A stretch of 51,678 nt of DNA, from NCBI RefSeq assembly GCF_021647475.1, contig NZ_JAKIUR010000017.1, positions 1-51,678 of the forward strand. The letters run 5' to 3'. Made by a program: the position numbers and the translations under genes. Source of the DNA: Lutibacter sp. GTDB lineage: Bacteria > Bacteroidota > Bacteroidia > Flavobacteriales > Flavobacteriaceae. Position 1 is the stretch's first letter. The number at the start of each line of letters is the position of its first letter. Of this stretch, positions 34,022 through 42,793 are shown in pieces. The notes under the pieces are model-generated. The model worked only from the letters and a program-made list of their open reading frames with translations. It ran no database searches and was not told the origin of the DNA.

Positions 34022-35815
34022 CTATGCAGTAACCTGAATTAATTTTCTACGATAGGCAGTCATTAATCTTGACCTAGAAATATAACCATAATACTTACCA
34101 TTTTTAATAACAGGCAAATTCCAGGCACTGGTGGTTTTAAATTTTTCCATAATTATTTCCATAGAATCAGTATCAAAATCAATTATTTCTGGTTCTCCAT
34201 GAGCTAAATCTTCTACTTTTACTTTATCATAAAGTGCTGTATTGAACATAATACTTCTAATGTCATCTAATCTAATCACTCCTAAAAATTCACCATCTTC
34301 ACTTACAACAGGAAAATGGTTGCGTTTAGAATTTATAATAGCATTATGTACAATTTCACCTAAATACATACTTGGATTTACAGGTATAAAATCAGTTTCT
34401 ATAACTTTATTTATATCCAACATCATCAATACATTTTTGTCTTTGTTATGCGTAATTAACTGACCCTTTTTAGCCAATTCCGCGGCATAAATATTATAAG
34501 GTGTATAAATACGAGAAATTAAAAAAGAAATTGAAGCAACAATCATTAAAGGTACAAAAAGTTCATAACCTCCTGTAATTTCAGCGATTAAAAAAATGGC
34601 AGTTAAAGGAGCTTGTAAAACACCAGACATTAAGCCAGCCATACCAACCATTGCGAAATTTGTGAGTGATAATTGGTGGCTAACTAAATTAGTTTGGTTA
34701 ATAATCATAGCAAAAACAAAGCCTGAAATACTTCCGGTAAACAGTGTTGGTGCAAAAACACCTCCAATTCCTCCTGCACTAAAAGTGAGTGACATTGCAA
34801 TAACTTTTAATAACATTAATCCAACAAGAAGTGCTATTATGGTCCAAATATTACTTAATTGAACATTTAAAATGTTATTTACAAGAATATTTCCAACATT
34901 TCCCTTTAAAATGTTATTAACAGTTTCATAACCTTCCCCAAATAATGGGGGAATAAAATAAACGATAATTCCTAAGGATAAACCTCCTATTAATAATTTT
35001 TGATAAGGACTTTTAAATCGTTTAAAAAAATCTCCGATTTTAAAATAAGCTTTGCTAAAATATATAGATAAACCCGCGGTGCAAACTCCTAATAAAATAT
35101 AAAAAATAACATCGTTTAGTTGAAATTTATCTTGTAATTGAAAGTGAAGCAAAACATCATCACCTAAAAAGAAATAGGAGGTTAAAATTGCAGTAATAGA
35201 AGCTAATAATAGAGGAATCATAGAAGCTAGAGTCAATTCTAAGCTAAAAATCTCTACAGCAAAAACAATTCCAGCAATAGGAGCTTTAAATATTGAAGAC
35301 ATTGCTCCTGCAGCAGCAGCACCAACTAATAAAGTTCGTGTAGTTTGGTTTAGATGAAACATTCTGGCAAAGTTTGAACCCAAAGCAGCACCTGTTGCAA
35401 CTGTAGGGCCTTCTAATCCAACAGAACCACCAAAACCAACAGTTAAAGGAGCGGTTAAAATTGAGCCCCACATTTGGTGGCTTGGCATAATTCCTTTTAA
35501 TTTAGAAATAGCATAGAGTGTTGATGGAATACCATGTCCTATTTTTTTCTTGACAATGTATTTAATTATTAAAACTACCATTAATAAACCTATGGTAGGA
35601 AAAATAAAATAAAAAGCCTGATGGATATCTTTTATAAATTTTCCCTCTAATAAATTTTGTATAAAGTGTGTTGCATTTTTTATTAATACAGCACCTAATC
35701 CAGCCATAAAACCAATTATTGCACTAGCTAAGGTTATAAACTGCTTGTTAGAAATATGTGCATATCTCCATTTTAAAAATTTTATAAAAAACGATTTTGA
35801 TTGTACTCTTTTCAT
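34022..35815 (-). CDS. CLC-family chloride channel/transporter with CBS domains
   Basis: CLC proteins move chloride or related anions through the inner membrane. The 597-residue protein has the family motifs GSVGLEGPTVATGAALGS (about 130; with the gating glutamate), GHGIPSTLY (about 93) and GGIGGVFAPTLFTG (about 350). Two CBS domains (about 450-590) form the cytosolic regulatory part. By alignment with E. coli ClC-ec1, the position of Ser107 is His, and Glu203, the inner proton glutamate, is Ile (VFAVEIF against LFIIEEM). Such changes occur in other prokaryotic subfamilies, but they make H+ coupling uncertain. Its ATG overlaps the stop of the permease gene by one base (TAATG), which implies coupled translation. 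Confidence 0.92.
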   Translation of the reverse strand: MKRVQSKSFFIKFLKWRYAHISNKQFITLASAIIGFMAGLGAVLIKNATHFIQNLLEGKFIKDIHQAFYFIFPTIGLLMVVLIIKYIVKKKIGHGIPSTLYAISKLKGIMPSHQMWGSILTAPLTVGFGGSVGLEGPTVATGAALGSNFARMFHLNQTTRTLLVGAAAAGAMSSIFKAPIAGIVFAVEIFSLELTLASMIPLLLASITAILTSYFFLGDDVLLHFQLQDKFQLNDVIFYILLGVCTAGLSIYFSKAYFKIGDFFKRFKSPYQKLLIGGLSLGIIVYFIPPLFGEGYETVNNILKGNVGNILVNNILNVQLSNIWTIIALLVGLMLLKVIAMSLTFSAGGIGGVFAPTLFTGSISGFVFAMIINQTNLVSHQLSLTNFAMVGMAGLMSGVLQAPLTAIFLIAEITGGYELFVPLMIVASISFLISRIYTPYNIYAAELAKKGQLITHNKDKNVLMMLDINKVIETDFIPVNPSMYLGEIVHNAIINSKRNHFPVVSEDGEFLGVIRLDDIRSIMFNTALYDKVKVEDLAHGEPEIIDFDTDSMEIIMEKFKTTSAWNLPVIKNGKYYGYISRSRLMTAYRRKLIQVTA

Positions 35816-37581
35816 TATATAATTAATCTAACACCACCTAATTCTTCTACTTTATATGGAAATTTATCACTTGGAGAACCTATAAACATAAAGTTTATTG
35901 GAATATTCCATTTTTTTGAAAGTTCTTTAATTAATTTAGGATTAAATTTCCCAGGAACACTTAAAAACTCAATATCTATTTCAGGATATTCTCTATCTAA
36001 AAACTCAATTTCTTGAGGCAAATTTTCAGGCATTTCTTGTCCTTTATCTAAAACAATAACAATTTTAAGTTTTTTAGTATGCTCATTTTTTAAAATGTAT
36101 AACATTACTTTATTTAAAGTAGAAAGTTTATCTCCTTTTGTGAAAAACACAAACTCTTGGTCATTAATTTTATCAATAGTTTGAAGAATTTTTTTATCGA
36201 TTTTTAATACAAAATTTCGAACAGGGTCAAAAATAGTATGCATTGCATTCAATAAAAAGTTCAATAAAACAGTTCTATTTAGCATAATTATGATAAACAA
36301 AATAGTTGGGATAAAATAATCTAGAAAAATTATTAAATTACTTGGTAAACCATCTTTTGGTTTCATTACTAAATTACCAATTAAAGCAATGCCTACAGCT
36401 AATATAGCAATAAGTACAGAGAACCAAGAAGCCTTTTCAGGACGAGGCAATTTATTCCGTTTAACTTTTAATAAAATATTACCAATTCCAAATAAAATCA
36501 TTACCGATAAAAAAGAAATAGTATAAACGCCTGCTAATAATTTTACATTTCCATTGGTTATTAATAATACTGAAATTGATAAAAAGAAAAACATTAAAAT
36601 AATGCGATATGAGCTTCCTTTTTTGTTCTTTTTTAAGAAAAATTGAGGCATAATTCTATCTAAAGTCATACGTTCTAATAATCCAGAAACGCCAACGAAA
36701 CTAGTTAAAACTGCACCACTTAGTACTAAAAAAGCATCAATTGAAATTAAAACAGCTACCCATTTTCCACCAACGTGAGATGCCATTTCTATTAATAATG
36801 TATTTTGGTAAGCGTCACTTTGCAAAACAGAGACAGAAAAAATAGTCAATGCAAAAATTGCCATTAATGGGTTAATTATACTAACCACAGCCCACATATT
36901 ACGTAAGGTTTTAGGAAAAACACCTTTTTCTTGTTCTTCTACAAAATTTGCAGAACTTTCAAACCCAGAAACACCTAACATAGATGCGGCAAATCCTAAA
37001 AATATAGCATTAGTAATACCACCTTCTGAAGTAGGTAAATGCCAGTTCTGAAAAAATGTTTCAATACCATTATAGGAAAAATAATAAATAATAAATCCAC
37101 TTAAAATTATTAATGAAAATAAATGGAATAAAAATATTCCAATGGCCACTTTAGCAGATTCTGTTATTCCTCCAATAGTTAAAACAGCAAAAATACCCAA
37201 TAAAACAGTTGTTCCAATAATTATAGGTAATGAAGGAATTAAGTGATGTAAATAATGAATTGCTTCATTTGCTGATATTACGGCAGTTGCCATATAAGAC
37301 AACAACGTTAAAGCAGCGGCAAAAGAAGCCATGCTTTTACTAGTTGTATTTAATAATGCATTATAAGCACCTCCATTTAAAGGTAATGCACCAACCACTT
37401 CCCCATATATTTTTCTAAATAAAAATAATACGAAAGAAACTATTAAAAGTGTTATCCAAGCATATTGACCCGCAAAGGCAATTGCTAATGCAGAAACATA
37501 TAAAACGGAAGAGCTTATATCATTCCCACAAATGGCGGTAGCAGCTAACTCATTTAGTTTTTTATGGACTTTAACTTTCAT
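35815..37581 (-). CDS. APC-superfamily amino acid permease with a soluble C-terminal domain
   Basis: This inner-membrane carrier probably moves amino acids or similar cations. The 588-residue protein opens with AICGNDISSSVLYVSALAIAFAGQYAW, typical of APC permeases, and has GALPLNGGAYNALLNTTSKS (about 65) and GVSGFESSANFVEEQEKGVFP (about 205). About twelve helices cover residues 20-440. The last 145 residues are hydrophilic (KLKIVIVLDKGQEMPENLPQ...VPGKFNPKLIKELSKKW) with an alternating beta/alpha pattern like a nucleotide- or USP-type domain. Substrate is not predictable. It follows aspS by 15 bases and overlaps the CLC gene by one base. Confidence 0.87.
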   Translation of the reverse strand: MKVKVHKKLNELAATAICGNDISSSVLYVSALAIAFAGQYAWITLLIVSFVLFLFRKIYGEVVGALPLNGGAYNALLNTTSKSMASFAAALTLLSYMATAVISANEAIHYLHHLIPSLPIIIGTTVLLGIFAVLTIGGITESAKVAIGIFLFHLFSLIILSGFIIYYFSYNGIETFFQNWHLPTSEGGITNAIFLGFAASMLGVSGFESSANFVEEQEKGVFPKTLRNMWAVVSIINPLMAIFALTIFSVSVLQSDAYQNTLLIEMASHVGGKWVAVLISIDAFLVLSGAVLTSFVGVSGLLERMTLDRIMPQFFLKKNKKGSSYRIILMFFFLSISVLLITNGNVKLLAGVYTISFLSVMILFGIGNILLKVKRNKLPRPEKASWFSVLIAILAVGIALIGNLVMKPKDGLPSNLIIFLDYFIPTILFIIIMLNRTVLLNFLLNAMHTIFDPVRNFVLKIDKKILQTIDKINDQEFVFFTKGDKLSTLNKVMLYILKNEHTKKLKIVIVLDKGQEMPENLPQEIEFLDREYPEIDIEFLSVPGKFNPKLIKELSKKWNIPINFMFIGSPSDKFPYKVEELGGVRLII

Positions 37582-37596
37582 AGCTTTTTTGTTATG

Positions 37597-39345
37597 TTAT
37601 AAATTTATTTTCAAATTTAATTCTTTTAATTGCTCTTCATCAATAGCAGAAGGTGCGTCAATCATAACATCTCTACCTTTATTATTTTTAGGAAAAGCTA
37701 TAAAATCTCTAATAGTTTCTTGTCCGCCTAAAATAGCAACCAATCTATCTAATCCAAAGGCAAGTCCGCCATGTGGTGGTGCACCATATTCAAAGGCATT
37801 CATTAAAAATCCAAATTGTTCCGTTGCTTTTTCAGGAGTAAATCCTAGATGTTTAAACATTAGTGCTTGCATTTTTTTATCATGAATACGAATGGAACCT
37901 CCTCCAATTTCATTTCCGTTTAACACTAAATCATAAGCATTTGCTCTTACTTTCCCAGGATTAGTATCTAATAGTTCAATATCTTCAATTTTTGGAGAAG
38001 TAAATGGGTGGTGCATTGCATGGTATCGCTCAGTTTCTTCATCCCATTCTAGTAAAGGGAAATCGGTTATCCATAACGGAGCAAATTCTTTGGGATTTCT
38101 TAATCCTAATCGTGTTGCCATTTCCATTCGTAACGCACTTAATTGAGGTCTAACTTTAGTTGCAGTACCCGATAATACGCAAATTAAATCACCAGCTTTA
38201 GCATTAGTCACTTTTGCCCAATTAGCTAAATCATTTTGATTATAAAATTTATCAACCGATGATTTAAAACTGCCATCTTCATTACAACGAACATAAACCA
38301 TCCCTAAAGCACCAACTTGAGGTCGTTTTACCCATTCAATTAATTTATCAATATCTTTTCTGCTATATGAGTTTCCACCAGGAACAGCAATACCAACTAC
38401 CAGTTCAGCATTATTAAAAACACCAAAATCTTTATGTTTTGCCACTTCATTTAATTCACCAAACTCCATTCCAAATCTAATATCTGGCTTGTCATTTCCA
38501 TAGCGTTTCATTGCTTCATTGTAGGTCATTCTAGGGAATTTATCAATATCAATTCCTTTTATCTCTTTTAATAAATGTTTTGTTAAGCCTTCAAAAGTAT
38601 TTAGGATATCTTCTTGTTCAACAAAAGCCATTTCACAGTCAATTTGTGTAAATTCAGGTTGCCTGTCAGCTCTTAAATCTTCATCTCTAAAACATTTTAC
38701 AATTTGGAAATACTTATCCATTCCGCCAACCATTAATAATTGTTTAAAAGTTTGAGGCGATTGTGGCAATGCGTAAAATTGACCTTTATTCATTCTACTT
38801 GGCACTACAAAATCACGTGCACCTTCTGGTGTAGATTTTATTAAAACAGGAGTTTCTACTTCAATAAATCCTTCGTCAGAAAGATATTTTCGAACTTCCA
38901 TAGCAACTTTATGTCTAAAAATTAAGTTGTTTTTTACAGGATTTCTTCTAATATCTAAATACCTGTATTTCATTCTTAATTCATCGCCACCATCTGTTTT
39001 ATCTTCAATGGTAAATGGAGGAACTTCAGATTTATTTAATATTTTTAGTTCTTTAACTAAAATTTCAATTTCACCTGTTGGAATGTTTTTATTTTTTGAA
39101 ACACGCTCTATTACTTCCCCTTTCACCTGTATTACAAACTCCCTTCCTAAAGCTTTTGCCTGTTCTATAAGTACTTTTGAAGTACGATCTTCATCAAAAA
39201 TAAGCTGAGTAATTCCGTATCTATCACGCAAATCTACCCAAACCATAAATCCTTTATCCCTAATTTTTTGAACCCAACCAGCTAAAATCACTTGCTCGCC
39301 AAGGTTTTCCAAACGTAATTCTCCGTTAGAATGTGTTCTGTACAT
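37597..39345 (-). CDS. aspS: Aspartyl-tRNA synthetase
   Basis: AspS charges tRNA-Asp in the cytosol. The 582-residue class II synthetase has an N-terminal OB-fold anticodon domain (VILAGWVQKIRDKGFMVWVDLRDR, about 18-40), motif 1 (FIEVETPVLIKSTPEGARDF), motif 2 (FRDEDLRADRQPEFTQIDCE, about 213) and motif 3 (GLAFGLDRLVAILGG, near 530). The bacterial GAD insertion lies at about 280-400. Length is typical. It heads a run of same-strand genes (permease, CLC, small membrane protein) with very short gaps. Confidence 0.96.
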   Translation of the reverse strand: MYRTHSNGELRLENLGEQVILAGWVQKIRDKGFMVWVDLRDRYGITQLIFDEDRTSKVLIEQAKALGREFVIQVKGEVIERVSKNKNIPTGEIEILVKELKILNKSEVPPFTIEDKTDGGDELRMKYRYLDIRRNPVKNNLIFRHKVAMEVRKYLSDEGFIEVETPVLIKSTPEGARDFVVPSRMNKGQFYALPQSPQTFKQLLMVGGMDKYFQIVKCFRDEDLRADRQPEFTQIDCEMAFVEQEDILNTFEGLTKHLLKEIKGIDIDKFPRMTYNEAMKRYGNDKPDIRFGMEFGELNEVAKHKDFGVFNNAELVVGIAVPGGNSYSRKDIDKLIEWVKRPQVGALGMVYVRCNEDGSFKSSVDKFYNQNDLANWAKVTNAKAGDLICVLSGTATKVRPQLSALRMEMATRLGLRNPKEFAPLWITDFPLLEWDEETERYHAMHHPFTSPKIEDIELLDTNPGKVRANAYDLVLNGNEIGGGSIRIHDKKMQALMFKHLGFTPEKATEQFGFLMNAFEYGAPPHGGLAFGLDRLVAILGGQETIRDFIAFPKNNKGRDVMIDAPSAIDEEQLKELNLKINL

Positions 39346-39420
39346 TTTTATTTTTTATTAAAAAGAAAGTGCAAATTTAATAATTTCAAATGGAGTTTGT
39401 TAAGATATGTTTCTTTTTTT

Positions 39421-39526
39421 GGGCGTTTCATTTACTTTCGTAAATGTCTGGCTTTCAGTACTCGCTTTTTTTTGCAGAAAAAAGCAAAAAAAGAGCTCAA
39501 ACAATTACTTCAATCCTTAACGCAGT
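39421..39526. repeat. Degenerate flavobacterial intergenic repeat
   Basis: This stretch opens gggcgtttca and closes ccttaacgca, around an inner hairpin made from cttttttttgcag and aaaaaagcaaaaaaag. From memory it matches a degraded copy of the GGGCGTT...CTAACGC non-coding repeat found between many flavobacterial genes. The match is from recall and was not computed. Confidence 0.4.
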
Positions 39527-39599
39527 ATTAAAATTAAAATTCTAAAAATATTTCTTTTTAACAATTATAATAATTAGTTTGTATGTCCGTAATTAGTAA

Positions 39600-39805
39600 T
39601 AACCTGAGTTCGATGTAAGAAAATAAATACCGGGTTGAAAATCAACAAGCTACGTCATTGCGATGAATGAAGCAAAGCGAAATGAGGAAGCAATCTCATT
39701 TTTATGAAAAGATTACTTCAAATTATGGCACTACATTTATAATTTTCGCAATGACATTTTGATTTTTAGTTATTTAAAGTAAATCCTTAGGTCGAACTCA
39801 GGTTA
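39600..39805. repeat. 206-bp element with three nested inverted repeats
   Basis: The outer ends TAACCTGAGTTCGA (39600-39613) and TCGAACTCAGGTTA (39792-39805) are perfect inverted copies. Inside, GTCATTGCGA (39654-39663) pairs perfectly with TCGCAATGAC (39746-39755), and GAAGCAATCT (39687-39696) with AGATTACTTC (39710-39719; nine of ten). The inner part is the gtcattgcga...gaagcaatct...cgcaatgac kind of repeat seen across Bacteroidota, apparently sitting within another palindromic element. No gene is present. Confidence 0.75.
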
Positions 39806-39853
39806 ATAGTATGTTTAAAGAATCAAAATGCACAACGAGTTATAAATAGTTGA

Positions 39854-40636
39854 TTAATAGCAACTTTTTAGAAAGTTAGAAATTAGTTTAATTACTTCAA
39901 TTTTATTTTCAATATAACTCATATGCCCATCCGGTAATTCGCTTGTAGTTACTTTGGTGTTTTTAGTTTGACTAATTAGAGCATTATAATCTAATGCAGG
40001 ATCTTGTTTGCTAATAATCATATGAATTGGAAAATTTGAAGAAGTATATAACTTTGTCAAGTTTTTACGAATTTTCATTCCTTCTAATGAAGCAATTATT
40101 CCTTGAGAATTCATCCGTAACGCATCTAATATTCCTTCTTGTATTTCTTTCTTGTAAATAGTTTTATTTTTATCGGAAAATAGCATCGGAACAGCAATTC
40201 TGACAAAAGATTTATAATTTTCTTTAACCGCTTTAATTGCTCTATTTCTGTTTATTTTTTTCTCTTTAGTATCGGGTAATGCCGTTGAATTTAACAAGAA
40301 AATTCCTTTTACATTTTTAGAGTATGATTGGGCGAAAGCTAAAGCAACATAACCGCCCATACTATGACCAATTAAAATATATCTTCTTAATCCTAAATGA
40401 TTTAGTACAGTCTTAACAACTTCAGCCTGATCATTCATTGTGTGAATATATCCATGATTTTCAGTAGCACCGTGACCTAATAAATCAATAGTAATCACCT
40501 TGTATTTTTTAGATAAAATAGAAATAATATCTTTCCACATTAAACTAGATTCCAAAAAACCATGCAGTAATACTACTGCACTTCCTTTTCCAATTACCTC
40601 AAAGCTTATGTGAGTATTTTTAACAAGAATATTCAT
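39854..40636 (-). CDS. Alpha/beta-fold hydrolase
   Basis: The 260-residue protein has the alpha/beta-hydrolase pattern: oxyanion HG motif VVLLHGFLESSLMW (about 22), nucleophile elbow ILIGHSMGGYVALAF (Ser about 93), an acid in MIISKQDPALDYN and the catalytic His in LPDGHMSYIE (about 239). Substrate is not predictable; esters, lipids or small metabolites are all possible. It lacks a signal peptide and should be cytosolic. It starts nine bases after the ACT-domain gene, so the two form an operon divergent from aspartate kinase. Confidence 0.88.
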   Translation of the reverse strand: MNILVKNTHISFEVIGKGSAVVLLHGFLESSLMWKDIISILSKKYKVITIDLLGHGATENHGYIHTMNDQAEVVKTVLNHLGLRRYILIGHSMGGYVALAFAQSYSKNVKGIFLLNSTALPDTKEKKINRNRAIKAVKENYKSFVRIAVPMLFSDKNKTIYKKEIQEGILDALRMNSQGIIASLEGMKIRKNLTKLYTSSNFPIHMIISKQDPALDYNALISQTKNTKVTTSELPDGHMSYIENKIEVIKLISNFLKSCY

Positions 40637-40645
40637 AGATAAAAG

Positions 40646-41302
40646 CTAATTTTTCAAACTTTTTACGGCTGAAAAAGCTTTGTTAACTACATCATCTTCG
40701 ACCAAAATGGTGAATTCATTGGTGGTAGAAACTACTTCATATAAGGCGATGCCTTCCCAAGCTAATCGCTTAAAAAACTGATAATATAATCCGGCGATTT
40801 TAGTGTTTTCATCTGGTAAACCTATGGTAATTCCTGATAAATCATCTTTAACACTTGTCCATAATTCATTTTTATAACTTTCTTCTATTTGTTTTTTTAA
40901 TGATGTAGAAATTAATACGTTACTTTCATGTACTCCACGAGTAAAAGTAAAAAAAGCATTAGATTTGTTTTTTATTACTTCTAGCATTTTTAAATGACTT
41001 TGAATTAAAGTAGGAGAGTTTTTGAAGGTGTAGTCAGACAAATCAGAACGAACCGTAATATCTCCCAAATTTTGAAGCACTTTATTTAATTTAATTTTAT
41101 TCGCCATTTCTTTAGGTGGACTATAGCGTCGTAATGCCATCATAATGGCTCCAGATTTTACATGTTTTCGTAACATTTTAGAAATAGGCTCCCGTAATTC
41201 TTCTGCTAAAGCACTAAAATTTAAAATATTACGAGATAAAGCATCTTCTAAAAAAGGTTGAGAAATTAAAATTTCTTCAACACAAGTAGCAATAGTTTTC
41301 AT
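40646..41302 (-). CDS. ACT-domain-like protein adjacent to aspartate kinase
   Basis: The 218-residue protein has a helical N-terminal half (LREPISKMLRKHVKSGAIMMALRRY), a KVLQNLGDITVRSDLSDYTF segment, and a C-terminal half with a beta-alpha-beta pattern of the ACT type (SGITIGLPDENTKIAGLYYQ, IALYEVVSTTNEFTILVEDD). The VVSTTNEFTILV segment closely resembles the regulatory part of aspartate kinases (from knowledge of that family). It shares a divergent promoter region with the aspartate kinase gene. It could therefore be an amino-acid-sensing partner of that enzyme; this is inference. Confidence 0.7.
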   Translation of the reverse strand: MKTIATCVEEILISQPFLEDALSRNILNFSALAEELREPISKMLRKHVKSGAIMMALRRYSPPKEMANKIKLNKVLQNLGDITVRSDLSDYTFKNSPTLIQSHLKMLEVIKNKSNAFFTFTRGVHESNVLISTSLKKQIEESYKNELWTSVKDDLSGITIGLPDENTKIAGLYYQFFKRLAWEGIALYEVVSTTNEFTILVEDDVVNKAFSAVKSLKN

Positions 41303-41320
41303 TTGTTAAATAGTTAACGA

Positions 41321-41383
41321 TTTGTGTAAAATTAGAACATTATTTTTAAATATTTACACAAAGTTTAAAATCGTTCTAATTTT
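41321..41383. promoter_or_regulatory. Divergent promoter region with two perfect inverted repeats
   Basis: TTTGTGTAAA (41321-41330) and TTTACACAAA (41353-41362) are exact inverted copies. So are AAAATTAGAAC (41328-41338) and GTTCTAATTTT (41373-41383). The second pair contains the -7 boxes of both genes: TAATTTTG (41377-41384) toward the kinase and TAATTTTA toward the ACT-domain gene. The symmetry suggests one regulator controls both directions. Confidence 0.6.
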
Positions 41384-41401
41384 GCTATTAAATTATTAGA
41401 A

Positions 41402-42727
41402 ATGAAAGTATTAAAATTTGGTGGTACCTCCGTTGGAAACATTCAAAATATAAAAAGTGTTACTAAAATTATTGTAGATGGAGAGAAAAAAATTGTGGTT
41501 CTTTCTGCCATGTCAGGTACTACAAATACTTTGGTTGAAATAGCTGATGCTATTAAAAATAAAGATGTTGAAATTGCCAATAAAACAATACTATTACTTT
41601 CAAAAAAATACAGACAAGTAGTAGAAAGTTTATTTGAAAATAGTACTATAAAACAACAAGTTACTATTTATGTAGATAGCATTTTTAGTAAGCTTCTTCA
41701 AATCACTTCTAAAGTTTATAATGAATTGTTATATAGTACTATAGTGGCTCAAGGAGAACTACTTTCTACTTTTATTTTTACAAAATATTTAGTTCAACAA
41801 GGTGTAAAAGCACAGTTATTACCAGCTTTGGAATTTATGAGAATTGATCGTTTAAATGAACCTGATAATTTTTACATTCAACAAAATTTAAATAGAATTA
41901 TTAGTGAAAATTTACCAGCCGATATTTATATAACTCAAGGGTTTATTTGCTTAGATGCTGATGGAAATATCGCAAATTTACAACGAGGAGGAAGTGATTA
42001 TTCTGCCACAATTATTGGTGCAGCCATTAATGCTGATGAAGTTCAAATTTGGACAGATATTGATGGCATGCATAACAATGATCCAAGGTTTGTAGAAAAC
42101 ACTCAGGCAATTTCTAATTTATCATACGAAGAAGCAGCCGAGCTAGCTTATTTTGGAGCTAGAATTTTACATCCGCAGACGGTAATGCCAGCCAGAACGG
42201 CTAATATTCCTGTTAGATTAAAACATACGATGAGACCAGAACGACAAGGTACTTTAATTAATAATAAAGTTACCGATGAAGGCATAAAAGCTATTGCTGC
42301 TAAAGATGGTATTACAGCTATAAAAATTAAATCTGCAAGAATGTTATTAGCTTATGGGTTTTTAAAAAAGGTGTTTGAAATTTTTGAAAAATATGAAACC
42401 CCTATTGATATGATTACAACTTCTGAAATAGCGGTTTCATTAACTATTGATAATATTACGTTTTTAAATGCGATTACTGAAGAGTTGGAAAAGTTTGCTT
42501 CAGTTGAAGTTGATCAAAATCAAAGTATTATTTGTTTGGTTGGGCATTCCATTGTAAATCATAGTAAAACACATTGTTTATTTAATGTATTGCAAGACTT
42601 TTCAATTAGGATGATTTCTTATGGTGGAAGTGAAAATAATATTTCGTTATTGGTAAATACTAAAGATAAAATAAAAGTGCTTAAAAATTTAAATAGTTAT
42701 GTTTTTGAAAATAGTGTAATTGCGTAA
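41402..42727 (+). CDS. lysC: Aspartate kinase
   Basis: Aspartate kinase phosphorylates aspartate at the start of lysine, threonine and methionine synthesis. The 441-residue protein begins with VLKFGGTSVGNIQNIKSV, has the amino-acid-kinase core with LQRGGSDYSATIIGAAINAD (about 195) and IWTDIDGMHNNDPRFV, and EAAELAYFGARILHPQTVMPA. The C-terminal 140 residues hold two ACT units (AITAIKIKSARML; ETPIDMITTSEIAVSLTID). It is a monofunctional kinase, with no homoserine dehydrogenase part. The gene faces away from an ACT-domain protein with which it shares its promoter region. Confidence 0.94.
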   Translation: MKVLKFGGTSVGNIQNIKSVTKIIVDGEKKIVVLSAMSGTTNTLVEIADAIKNKDVEIANKTILLLSKKYRQVVESLFENSTIKQQVTIYVDSIFSKLLQITSKVYNELLYSTIVAQGELLSTFIFTKYLVQQGVKAQLLPALEFMRIDRLNEPDNFYIQQNLNRIISENLPADIYITQGFICLDADGNIANLQRGGSDYSATIIGAAINADEVQIWTDIDGMHNNDPRFVENTQAISNLSYEEAAELAYFGARILHPQTVMPARTANIPVRLKHTMRPERQGTLINNKVTDEGIKAIAAKDGITAIKIKSARMLLAYGFLKKVFEIFEKYETPIDMITTSEIAVSLTIDNITFLNAITEELEKFASVEVDQNQSIICLVGHSIVNHSKTHCLFNVLQDFSIRMISYGGSENNISLLVNTKDKIKVLKNLNSYVFENSVIA

Positions 42728-42744
42728 TTATTAGGTTTGTTAAC

Positions 42745-42773
42745 TAAAAAAGCCCGTTTATAGTGGGCTTTTT
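42745..42773. terminator. Bidirectional terminator between aspartate kinase and aminopeptidase P
   Basis: AAAAAGCCC pairs with GGGCTTTTT around a nine-base loop (gtttatagt). A and T runs flank it on both sides. Confidence 0.85.
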
Positions 42774-42793
42774 ACTTAATATATAATTATTGG

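Noticed and set aside
39421..39526. Small transposon or IS remnant
   Set aside because: No transposase fragment can be read; it fits a non-coding intergenic repeat better.
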